Shown here piece by piece: positions 26,601-34,931 of a stretch of 64,000 nucleotides of DNA. The stretch spans positions 310,001-374,000 of the forward strand of contig CAWCZO010000008.1 in NCBI GenBank assembly GCA_963800065.1, in the 5' to 3' direction. Under the pieces are notes generated by a model that did no database searches, was not told the DNA's origin, and was given only the letters and a program-made list of their open reading frames with translations. This stretch comes from CAWJFJ01 sp963800065. Its GTDB lineage: Bacteria > Actinomycetota > Acidimicrobiia > Acidimicrobiales > UBA8190. The translations under genes were made by a program, and so were the position numbers. Numbering within the stretch: position 1 is the stretch's first letter; each line of letters starts with the position of its first letter.

Positions 26601-27947
26601 ATGAGACGAAGCACGGCGACTCCCAGGCCGACGAATGAGGATGGAGCACCGCCGGCTCGTGGGCGCCGGACGTTCGTGTGGCTGCTCATGCTCTTGGCAG
26701 CCATTTTGTATGCCGGGATCATAACGATCCGCCAGGGTCCGCCATCAAGCGGTGACACGGTCCCCCTCACTACGGTCACCTCCGATCTGTCGTCTGGCGC
26801 GCTGCAGGCGGCGGCGTCCAATACCGCCTTGCCCAATCCTCCGGGCTACGCCTTGTTGACTTCACCGTTCGTCGCTGCTTTCCGATCGTCCGTGGGCTCC
26901 CCCGTTTGGTGTACCACCAGTGGGCGGGCAATTGCACTTCGGAGCGATCCGCATTACCGCCATGACCCTTCTTTCGCAACGGACGTGGGTGAATGCGGGT
27001 CACCGCATCGAATGGCTGATGGGCACCTCGGACCCCCGCTGCCGCCGTGGTATCGATCCCAAGGCGTTTTAGGCGTGATCGCATGGCTTATTCTCGCCCT
27101 TGGCTGCCTGGGTCTTCTTCGAGCTGCAGGTTGCAAGATGATCGGACGTCAGGCAGCACTGCTCATATTTCTAGCGTTTCTGCCGGCTGCCAGCAGCGCG
27201 ATCGTCCAGCTGTTCCACCCTCAGGACATCGTCAGCCTCGGACTCGCAGCCGGTGGTCTGGCCCTGACATTCAGGCGGAGATTCGTGCTTGCGGGGGTGC
27301 TCTTTGGAGCAGCATTCCTCACCAAGCAGTTCGCCATTCTGATGTTGATTCCCGCCCTTGTCGCTGTGCCAGAGACCCGATCTCGATTTCACCTTCTGAT
27401 CTCGGCGGCAGCAATCTTCAGCCTCGGGATCCTCCCGTTCCTGATCGTAAATCCGGCTGCGACCCTTGACAATGTCAGTGGATTCAGCGCGGGCGGAGCC
27501 ACGGGGGGATCTACCGTCTTGAGCCTTTTGGGCGTCACGGGCAATCTGGCATCAGCCATTGCCCGCGATGCACCGGTTGCCTTTGCCTTGGCGGCATGCC
27601 TCTGGGCGAGACGCAGACTGGGGGACCTTGTGAGCCGGCCGGAGACCTATGTTGGTTTGACACTCGCATGTGTGGCAAGTCGCCTCGTCTTCGAATCCGT
27701 GATTTTCCCCTATTACTTGTTGGCGGGCAGTGTCGTGTTCTTCATGCTCGATCTCGTCGCCGGCCGCCTTCCGCACCGATCATTAGCTTGGTGCGCTGCG
27801 ACAGCCTTTTTCGTGGCGCTGAAACCCGGAAGCCATGTCATCGATGCCTTTGGAACACTGGTCTTTGCCGTACTGGCCGTAGCGATGGGAATTTGCGAGG
27901 TTTCAGCCTCAGGAGCTATCAGAAAGTCCACTGTCATTACAGCCTAA
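26601..27947 (+). CDS. Polytopic membrane protein, possible glycan glycosyltransferase
   Basis: I place the start at ATG 26601, preceded by GGAAAGAA. About ten hydrophobic helices follow (first near residues 23-42). A large extracytoplasmic loop lies after the first helix (SSGDTVPLTTVT...SDPHYRHDPSF). The layout resembles GT-C-like membrane glycosyltransferases, but the usual DD/DE catalytic loop is not obvious. It is divergent from the Wzy_C-GH43 gene and convergent with the ABC permease gene. Function is unproven. Confidence 0.65.
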   Translation: MRRSTATPRPTNEDGAPPARGRRTFVWLLMLLAAILYAGIITIRQGPPSSGDTVPLTTVTSDLSSGALQAAASNTALPNPPGYALLTSPFVAAFRSSVGSPVWCTTSGRAIALRSDPHYRHDPSFATDVGECGSPHRMADGHLGPPLPPWYRSQGVLGVIAWLILALGCLGLLRAAGCKMIGRQAALLIFLAFLPAASSAIVQLFHPQDIVSLGLAAGGLALTFRRRFVLAGVLFGAAFLTKQFAILMLIPALVAVPETRSRFHLLISAAAIFSLGILPFLIVNPAATLDNVSGFSAGGATGGSTVLSLLGVTGNLASAIARDAPVAFALAACLWARRRLGDLVSRPETYVGLTLACVASRLVFESVIFPYYLLAGSVVFFMLDLVAGRLPHRSLAWCAATAFFVALKPGSHVIDAFGTLVFAVLAVAMGICEVSASGAIRKSTVITA

Positions 27948-28010
27948 AGACGGGCCGGGAAAGCTGGTCAACGTGCGGTGTCGTTCGCCGCTGACGGTCA
28001 ACTGGCTGTC

Positions 28011-30569
28011 TCACTCGATCGCCTGGTGCGCCATTGCCGCCGGTTCGCGACCGGCAAACACCCAACCGACGGCCGCCGCGAAGACCGGCATGCCGAGAAG
28101 AATGAGGAGGAGATCTGCCACCGGAATGTTCCCGAGCGCGGCGATCCCACCGTTCAGCGAGTTGCTCCTCAGCCACCCGAGCATGCCTACGTAACCACCC
28201 ACCACCCCGAGGAGGGCACCAAGAAAGCCGAGTGCGCCAGCCGTCACGGCAGTCAGGGTGCGCCGCGTATAGCTTGACGCGCCCGTCGCCGCCAGTGTCC
28301 GGAGGTCGCTCGCCGTCTCGCTCCGGACGAGCCCGACCGACATCCCGAGCACACCAAGGGCGATGAGAATGCCGAAGATCGTTGCCCAGTTGATGACGGC
28401 GGACGAGGTCGGCTGGTCGTTCTTCGATTCAACCGAGAGCAGCGTCGTCGACGCGGCGGCCTCCGCGCTGCTGATCTGGGTAGCGCTGAAGGGTTGGGTG
28501 CCCTGAACCAGCCAGTCGTTTGTGGTCGCCTGGATGTGGAACTCGCGCATCGCGTGCTCGGTGATCACCGTGTTCGGCGCGGAGGTGCCCGACGGAAGAG
28601 CTCCGACCTCCTGGATGACGGGATTGGCGAGGCAGTCCGTCGCCGCACTGCAGCCCGCTGACGGCGACGGGCCCGGACGGGGCCCGGGATTCTGAGGGGA
28701 GCTGCCGTTGTTCGATCCGTAGGTGAAGGTCATCGTGGAGACTCCCGAGAGACCCGGGCGCGAGCTCAAGACGTCGGCGTTCGGATCGATATCGGACGCC
28801 GTGATCCCGAACGCGCGCAGCAGCTGCGGAGTCGCCACGTAGATCGCTCCGTCCCAGTTCCGGCCGCCCTGGGTAGCGTTGAGGTTGGCGTTGGGAGTTT
28901 CGAGCGCGATCAGCTGTGCGCCAAGCCCTTTTGCGATCGCCGCGGCGTGGGTTGGCAGCTGCCGCAGGGCCGCTGCCGTTGCGCTCGAGATCGCTTTTTG
29001 GACGTGGACCTTGCCGTTGGGCGTCATGACCTCCGTCCCCGCTGGTGGCGGCCCATTGGCGTGGAGGGCGAGCTGGTTGGATGCGAGATTCGGGCCCGCG
29101 TAGTCGAGGACGTTGCCATACCGGGCGGCGGCGGCGAGCATGACGATCACCGCCACGAGGACGCCGAGGCTGATCGCCGCCAGGGCCGAGCCCGAGCGCG
29201 CCCGATACCGGGCCAGATCACGCAGCGCGATACGGGTCGCGATCGGCGCACGGCGACCGAGCCGCGCCGCCAAGGAGAGGAAGAACGGAGCAAGCAGGAT
29301 CAGCCCGGGGATGAGGAGGACGATCCCGAACAGGAGTTCCGGCGTACCACCGCTCCCGTTGCCGTGATTCGTGCCACCGGAGTACCCCAGAAGCAAGAAG
29401 GCGGCCATCAGAAAAACGATGCCGGGGACCGCGGACCGGTGTATCTGACGGGGGGGCGCCGGTCGGCCCGACAACGCCTGGACGATCGGCACTTTGGTGA
29501 TCGCCCGCGCCGGACGTGACGCCGCGAAGTAGGCTGCGATCACAGCGAGCACCATCGCGGCGATCACCACGGGCCACGAGAGCGCGAGCACCCCTATGAG
29601 GTGGTGCGAACTCTGTTCGAGGCTCGGGCGGTAGGCCAGCCAGATGACGAGCCCGAGCACGAAGCCGAGGATCGCGCCGGCGATGCCGACGACCGTGCCG
29701 TTCGCGCTGACAATGAGCCGGACATGGCGGTCCGTTGCGCCAGTCGACTCGAGCATCCCGATTGAGCGAAGGCGGCGTTGCGCAAGGACGGTGAAGCCAC
29801 CGATCGAGACGAGGGCGATGAGCAGCATGCCGAGGACCAATGCGACGAGGGAGATCGTCTCGGGATTAATCGGGTTCGACTGCGCGACCGAGGCGGGGGT
29901 TTGCGCGTTGTTGCCGATCGACCTCAACGGGACGCCCGGCGCGTCGAACAACGCGGTGATCCCCGTGGGATTCTTCAGCTGTCCGGGAGCGACGAGCGCG
30001 AACTCGTCAAGAAGGCTCTGCGGGTTCTCCACGATGCCCACCACTTGGCGCTCAACGCCGCCCACATGCCAGAGGGTTCCCATTCTCAAGTGGAACGCCG
30101 ACGCAACGCCGTTGGTCACGGCGACCTGGTCGGCGCCCGACGGGAAGCGCCCAGAGACCAGCGCCAGCATCGGACCGCTGAAAGGTCCGCTCGGGTCTTG
30201 CCCACGGAGCTGATAGGTGTTGATCGATCCCGGGATCGACTGCGTCTCGTTCTCGATAAGCTCGACGCGGCCGAAGCGGTGCTCCAGATTGGCCACCACG
30301 CTCGCCGTATGCGCGTTGTTTGTCGTGAAGAACACGGAGTCCTGCGCCGAACCGAAGCCTGAGTTCTTCGGCGGCGGGTTGTTCGTGGCGACGGCTGAGC
30401 CGACGATCGTCGCCCCGACGGCGACCGTGATGAGGGCGAGGATCAGGAACTGCTGACGCCACTCGCGCCGAAAAAGACGCCATGCCCAGCGTACGACGGC
30501 ACGACGGGCCGGCGCGCCGCCATCGGCAAGGCGGGTGTCAGCGAGGGGTGCGAGGACGGCGGTGGTCAT
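28011..30569 (-). CDS. FtsX-type ABC transporter permease
   Basis: The 852-residue protein has an N-terminal membrane helix (LILALITVAVGATIVGSAVA) and a large extracytoplasmic domain. A block of three FtsX helices sits near residues 235-350. Two additional helices, a second external domain and a second FtsX block (about 725-840) follow. This double-FtsX layout is typical of export or lipoprotein-release ABC systems in Gram-positives. It lies 33 bases after an ATPase gene on the same strand. The substrate is unknown; PadR control points to a toxic or antibiotic-like compound. Confidence 0.85.
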   Translation of the reverse strand: MTTAVLAPLADTRLADGGAPARRAVVRWAWRLFRREWRQQFLILALITVAVGATIVGSAVATNNPPPKNSGFGSAQDSVFFTTNNAHTASVVANLEHRFGRVELIENETQSIPGSINTYQLRGQDPSGPFSGPMLALVSGRFPSGADQVAVTNGVASAFHLRMGTLWHVGGVERQVVGIVENPQSLLDEFALVAPGQLKNPTGITALFDAPGVPLRSIGNNAQTPASVAQSNPINPETISLVALVLGMLLIALVSIGGFTVLAQRRLRSIGMLESTGATDRHVRLIVSANGTVVGIAGAILGFVLGLVIWLAYRPSLEQSSHHLIGVLALSWPVVIAAMVLAVIAAYFAASRPARAITKVPIVQALSGRPAPPRQIHRSAVPGIVFLMAAFLLLGYSGGTNHGNGSGGTPELLFGIVLLIPGLILLAPFFLSLAARLGRRAPIATRIALRDLARYRARSGSALAAISLGVLVAVIVMLAAAARYGNVLDYAGPNLASNQLALHANGPPPAGTEVMTPNGKVHVQKAISSATAAALRQLPTHAAAIAKGLGAQLIALETPNANLNATQGGRNWDGAIYVATPQLLRAFGITASDIDPNADVLSSRPGLSGVSTMTFTYGSNNGSSPQNPGPRPGPSPSAGCSAATDCLANPVIQEVGALPSGTSAPNTVITEHAMREFHIQATTNDWLVQGTQPFSATQISSAEAAASTTLLSVESKNDQPTSSAVINWATIFGILIALGVLGMSVGLVRSETASDLRTLAATGASSYTRRTLTAVTAGALGFLGALLGVVGGYVGMLGWLRSNSLNGGIAALGNIPVADLLLILLGMPVFAAAVGWVFAGREPAAMAHQAIE

Positions 30570-30602
30570 CGAGGCTCCTTCGGAATCGTACGTGTGGCGG
30601 CG

Positions 30603-31319
30603 CTAGGCGCGGGGCGTTGTGAGGGACGAATCGGGAAGGTCGGGTGCAACGTGGTCGACCGATCGCCCGTCACGGAGGATTATCACCCGGTCGGCCCACG
30701 AGGCGAGGTGGGCGTCGTGGGTGACCACCACCGCCGCCACGCCGCGCTTGCAGGCGTCGAAGATCATCCGCATCACCGCCTCGCCATTGGTGGAGTCGAG
30801 CGCACCCGATGGCTCGTCGGCGAGGAGGAGCTTGCGCTCACCGACCACGGAGCGAGCGATGGCAACACGTTGGCGCTCACCGCCCGAGAGCTGGTCGGGG
30901 TAGTGCTCGGCGCGATCGGCCAGACCGAGCTGTTCGAGTGCCCCCAGGCCGGCCTGATGTGCTTTGCGGGTCGAGACACCGTCAAGCTCGAGCGGCAGTG
31001 CGACGTTCTCCGCGGCGGTGAGTCCCGGGAGGAGGTTGAAATCCTGGAAGACGAAGCCGATCGTGCGGCGTCGGAGACGGGCCTTGTCGTTGCGCGACAT
31101 CGCCCGCAGTGACGCGCCATCGATGAGTACCTCCCCGCTGGTCGGCTCCTCGAGGCTGCCAGCGATCGTGAGAAGCGTCGACTTCCCCGAACCGCTCGGT
31201 CCCATCACGGCCACGAGTTGGCCCGCTTCGACCGAAAGATCAATCTCGTCGAGAGCACGCACCACGGTCTGGCCGTCGCCGTAGGACTTCGAAATCTGGT
31301 GGAGTTCGAGCAGGCTCAT
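30603..31319 (-). CDS. ABC transporter ATP-binding protein 1 (MacB/LolD type)
   Basis: The start at ATG 31319 (MSLLELHQISKSYG) fits the family; a TTG at 31373 would overlap the operator region. Walker A is GPSGSGKST, the Q-loop FVFQDFN, the signature LSGGERQRVAIA, Walker B LLLADEPSGAL and the switch VVTHD. At about 238 residues it is a full single nucleotide-binding domain. It pairs with the FtsX permease encoded just downstream. A PadR-type operator lies 59 bases upstream. Confidence 0.9.
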   Translation of the reverse strand: MSLLELHQISKSYGDGQTVVRALDEIDLSVEAGQLVAVMGPSGSGKSTLLTIAGSLEEPTSGEVLIDGASLRAMSRNDKARLRRRTIGFVFQDFNLLPGLTAAENVALPLELDGVSTRKAHQAGLGALEQLGLADRAEHYPDQLSGGERQRVAIARSVVGERKLLLADEPSGALDSTNGEAVMRMIFDACKRGVAAVVVTHDAHLASWADRVIILRDGRSVDHVAPDLPDSSLTTPRA

Positions 31320-31377
31320 CGGGGGCAGGCCATCCTTCGCCGCATCAGCGGCAACTCGATTAGTAGGAGACAAATAA

Positions 31378-31392
31378 CCATACTGAGTATCC
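31378..31392. promoter_or_regulatory. Candidate PadR operator in front of ABC ATPase 1
   Basis: The palindromic core ATACTGAGTAT (with flanks CC...CC) closely matches the site before the padR gene at 32785-32799 (CCATACGCAGTATGG). Two such sites at the two promoters of one locus, in an operon headed by a PadR regulator, suggest shared repression. Confidence 0.6.
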
Positions 31393-31458
31393 TACAGAGA
31401 TGGACCACCTTGTCAAGGCTGAGCTATGACGGCAGAGGTGCTCCAGCGAGGCGAGCGA

Positions 31459-32193
31459 TTACCGCCGTGGTCCGGACCGACTGCTCTCCTCGAGCAGAGC
31501 CTCCGGGCTCGGTGGCAGTACCGTCTGATCGACGACACGACCGTCACGGAGGAAGACGACACGGTCGGCCCAGGAGGCAAGCTGGGCGTCGTGGGTGACG
31601 ACGACGGCGGCGACACCCTCCTTGCAGGCGTTGAGGATCATGCGCATCACAGCTTCGCCGTTTGTGGAGTCGAGCGCGCCCGACGGCTCGTCGGCGAGGA
31701 GGAGACGGCGCTCCCCCACGACGGCTCGGGCGATCGAGACACGCTGGCGCTCACCGCCGGACAGCTCGTCGGGGTAGTGCGTCGCCCGATCAGCGAGGCC
31801 CAACTCTTCGAGCGCAGCCATTCCGGCCGCGTGAGCCTTCTTCCCGGCCAGCCCGTCCAGCTCGAGGGGCAGGGCGACGTTTTCCACCGCAGTCAGACCA
31901 GCCAAGAGGTTGAACTCTTGGAAGACGTAGCCAATCGTGCGACGCCGAAGGCGCGCCTTGTCGTTGCGCGACATCGCCTCGAGCGACGAGCCGTCGATAA
32001 CCACCTCGCCCCTGGTTGGCTCCTCGAGACTGCCGGCAATCGTGAGCAGGGTCGATTTGCCTGAGCCACTCGGACCCATGACCGCAACGAGCGTCCCGCA
32101 CTCGACGGCAAGATCGACGTCTTGGATCGCATGCACCTCGGCCGCGCCCTCTCCGTAAGACTTGGAGACCTGTCGCAATTCGAGGAAGCTCAC
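31459..32193 (-). CDS. ABC transporter ATP-binding protein 2 (MacB/LolD type)
   Basis: I place the start at GTG 32193 (VSFLELRQVSKSYGEG). This GTG overlaps the stop of padR by four bases (GTGA). Motifs are GPSGSGKST, YVFQEFN, LSGGERQRVSIA and LLLADEPSGAL. The protein is a close paralogue of ATPase 1, suggesting tandem duplication, but only one permease gene is present. It may share that permease, form a heterodimer with ATPase 1, or be a remnant of a second transporter. Confidence 0.88.
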   Translation of the reverse strand: MSFLELRQVSKSYGEGAAEVHAIQDVDLAVECGTLVAVMGPSGSGKSTLLTIAGSLEEPTRGEVVIDGSSLEAMSRNDKARLRRRTIGYVFQEFNLLAGLTAVENVALPLELDGLAGKKAHAAGMAALEELGLADRATHYPDELSGGERQRVSIARAVVGERRLLLADEPSGALDSTNGEAVMRMILNACKEGVAAVVVTHDAQLASWADRVVFLRDGRVVDQTVLPPSPEALLEESSRSGPRR

Positions 32194-32765
32194 TGGCGGA
32201 CGACCAGTCGCCGTGCCAGTCGTGGCCTCCTTGACGCTACCGACGGCTCGGAGGCAGCGCGCTTCAGGCGGCCATCCGCCGTGTCGAGCCATCGCACGAC
32301 CGAGTCCAACCGGAAAAGTTCCGCGTCGACGGCGAGCGCGAAGGTGAGATCGAAGTCCTCCTCATCCTCCTTCAGACGCGTCCACTGCTGCATCAGCTCG
32401 ACGAGATAGCGACGATGAACCTGGATGACGTCGTGGACCGAGACATCGGGTACGCGGAGCGCTGACAACACCTTGATCACGAGTTCATCGCGCGGCGGCG
32501 AGGTCATGTCCGGCGGAGTGTTCAGCCACGACGAGAGCTCCGTCGATCCGGCCTGGGTGATCTGAAAGCCCTTTTGCGGACCTTGGTTTTCGGATTCGTC
32601 CGATTCGACGAGTCCATCGCGTTCGAGGCGCTGGAGCGTCGTGTACACCTGTCCGATATTGAGCGGCCACACCTCACCCGTGCTCGACTCGAACTCCTTC
32701 TGGAGCTGGAGGCCGTACTTCGGGCCTTCGCTCAACAGGGCGAGGATTGCGTGGCGGACACTCAT
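32190..32765 (-). CDS. PadR-family transcriptional regulator
   Basis: The 191-residue protein has the PadR winged helix (VRHAILALLSEGPKYGLQLQKEFE, then LNIGQVYTTLQRLERDGLV and the wing) and a C-terminal helical dimerisation region of the Vir_act_alpha_C kind. It heads the ABC operon and is translationally coupled to ATPase 2. A near-perfect inverted repeat 19 bases before its ATG is the likely autoregulatory operator. Confidence 0.88.
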   Translation of the reverse strand: MSVRHAILALLSEGPKYGLQLQKEFESSTGEVWPLNIGQVYTTLQRLERDGLVESDESENQGPQKGFQITQAGSTELSSWLNTPPDMTSPPRDELVIKVLSALRVPDVSVHDVIQVHRRYLVELMQQWTRLKEDEEDFDLTFALAVDAELFRLDSVVRWLDTADGRLKRAASEPSVASRRPRLARRLVVRQ

Positions 32766-32784
32766 CGCGATACCGGATCATCGA

Positions 32785-32799
32785 CCATACGCAGTATGG
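32785..32799. promoter_or_regulatory. Candidate PadR operator in front of padR
   Basis: CCATAC-GCA-GTATGG is a perfect 6-bp inverted repeat with a 3-base centre, placed just upstream of the padR start. It shares its core with 31378-31392. Confidence 0.6.
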
Positions 32800-33362
32800 T
32801 ACCAGATGGCGCCCGGGCATCATGGGCTCGTAAGCGCCCAAACCTCATCTGGTGGTCCAACCAGGGACGATGAGCAACGAGGCGGGTCGCGGACCCGTCC
32901 GGCCACCCGGGTCCGACAATGCGGTCGTACCGTTTAGTGGGAAACCTCTGGTCGGCGACCTAAAACTCCCGGTCAGCGGCTCAAACGAGTATCCGGCCCG
33001 GACAGGCCCGATGTAGGCGATAGCTAGGACCGAATCGGTGCAGGTGCCGATCAGCGAAGTGCTGTGGCTGGAGGATGAACGTGCCACCGGAGTAGGGGTG
33101 ACGGTCTCCGAGCGACCGGACCGCCGTCAGGTTCGCCTTGAAGTTGAACTCCCCAACCCGGAACGAGTCGCGATTCAGGGTGGTCGTCGGTTCATGTCGG
33201 TGCCGGTAGCACGACCGGGCCTTCGCGTCGGTCACCCGATTCGCACGGTCACCCCGGGTCGCCCGGAACCCCAAATTCCCCCATCTCCACACGAATCCAC
33301 ACGCACCATGGGGACAGTTAGCCAGGCTTCCCGTGCCGAGCGATACCCTCAGGCATCATCCG
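32800..33362. other. Intergenic stretch
   Basis: I see no supportable gene. Open frames on either strand are long only because of GC richness and have no ribosome sites or family resemblance. Confidence 0.4.
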
Positions 33363-33872
33363 CTATCCGAAATCGCCTGCGGCGGGATCCGAGCCGTCAT
33401 CAGGTGCAGAGTGCAGGCGTTCCATTGCAGCAACATCGTTGGGAGTGGAGGGCCGGATGGAGGGCCACGCGAACGCGTTCAGCAAGCAGAAAAACTGCTT
33501 TCTCTCGCCCTCGGCCAGAGAAACATGGAGTTTCCTCGATCGCCGCAGGCCCCCGAGGAAGTGCAGACTCAAGGAGTGTTCCCCCGGTGAGACCTGGTAC
33601 ACCTTGATCTGGTTGGGCGAGATGGCGCCGACCTTGGAGCCGTCGAGGAACACGCTGAGAACACCACCATCACCGATCGCCGGGCTCCGGCGCCGGCCCC
33701 GTCCGAGCCGGGATGCGGCCCGGACCATAACCAGGGTCGGAAACGCGGGCCAAATTCGATTCGGGGCTCGCCACAATTGGATGGTCGCTCCAACCCGGTC
33801 ACCCATACCCGGCGAGGCGTCTCCGCCCCTGGTCGCGGCGACAACATCGGCTCTTTCACGATCGTGGTTCAC
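33363..33872 (-). CDS. Hypothetical protein with a PEGA-like beta segment
   Basis: The frame encodes up to 169 residues; an ATG at 33806 is an alternative start. The middle reads GGVLSVFLDGSKVGAISPN, then VYQVSPGEHSLSLHF and LHVSLAEGERKQFFC. This resembles small domains of the PEGA kind, in which a short sandwich presents a 'V.VDG..VG....' strand pair. No signal peptide is clear. Function is unknown. Confidence 0.5.
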   Translation of the reverse strand: MNHDRERADVVAATRGGDASPGMGDRVGATIQLWRAPNRIWPAFPTLVMVRAASRLGRGRRRSPAIGDGGVLSVFLDGSKVGAISPNQIKVYQVSPGEHSLSLHFLGGLRRSRKLHVSLAEGERKQFFCLLNAFAWPSIRPSTPNDVAAMERLHSAPDDGSDPAAGDFG

Positions 33873-34069
33873 AGTTCTGTCTTACATCGATCGGCGTAGG
33901 AAGAACAGGAACGAGCTGATGAAATTACGCCTCCGTCTACGCCAAGGCGCCGCTAGCCGTGCGGTCACGGATGAACCGAACTCTGCTCAGCTCAGCCAAA
34001 CGATCTCTCAGTTCCTGTCGAGAACGCTTGGCTGATCCGCTCTCAGCTCCTGCTGGGCCTGCCGATCGC

Positions 34070-34285
34070 TCAAACCGAGCGTTGAGTCAGTAGGCGATGC
34101 AAAGGCTCCGCCGCGAGCGGCAGGATCGAGTCAAGCTCCGCTTGCATCTCCTGACGCTTATGCAGCAGGTTGGTCTTGGTGTCCAGCGCGGAGGCGTTTC
34201 GGATATCACCGTTGATTTCCACAATCGCGGCGCCGAGTTCTGCGGCTCGCACCTTCTCTTCCCGTGAGAGTCGGACATCTCCCAT
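34070..34285 (-). CDS. Small helical hypothetical protein
   Basis: AAGGAG lies seven bases before the ATG at 34285, supporting that start over the ATG six bases earlier. The 71 residues (MGDVRLSREEKVRAAELG...) are predicted to be almost wholly helical, with a coiled-coil-like middle (LLHKRQEMQAELDS). No family is recognised. Confidence 0.55.
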   Translation of the reverse strand: MGDVRLSREEKVRAAELGAAIVEINGDIRNASALDTKTNLLHKRQEMQAELDSILPLAAEPLHRLLTQRSV

Positions 34286-34291
34286 TGTCAT

Positions 34292-34931
34292 TCTCCTTGG
34301 CAGGTATTCCTTGCTGCACCCGATTTGAGTGAAGACGACGCCGTTTCAAACACGAGCAACTCGCCAGAGCGAACGGCAGTACCAGCTCCCACGACGAGCG
34401 CACGGCACATACGGGAGGATCGGCACGAACCGGCGACGACTGAAGGTCCACTCGCTCGGTTTCGACCACTGACTGTGATGCAACAGATACTTCACAGCAC
34501 TGAGATCGAAGGAATCAGCTCGACCAGGTGCTAAGTGATCGTTACGCAACATGGCCGACGCGGTAGACGAGTGTGGTGGACCGACTCATCCGACGCATCC
34601 GCTGAGGCGACGTCTGATCGGGTCCCTCCGGCGCCTTCAGCCACCTTCCCTGTGGAGGGTCATGTCCACCGATGCGAGGGCGGCCCCGCAGATGCCCGTG
34701 GAGCTGGGACTGGTGGAACAACGGTCGAAAGCGGTGAACGGAGTCCTCGACTGGTCGAAGCACAGATCGTCGAGATGCGCCGGACCCCATCCCCCTTGGG
34801 AACCGAGAACCATCCGCCCACCTGGCCCGACACGGCCTGACACCACTCCCGGGGCGGCTCTACTTGGAGTCACCGCGCCGGGATTCCGAATCGGAAGGGT
34901 CGGCGTTGCACGACCGCGGTCCTCGCTTGGA
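34292..34931. other. Intergenic stretch
   Basis: No supportable gene in 640 bases. It separates the small helical protein gene from the 3' end of the deacetylase gene. Confidence 0.4.

Noticed and set aside
33919..34035. 38-codon plus-strand frame starting at an ATG
   Set aside because: No ribosome site or conservation visible; too little to support a gene.
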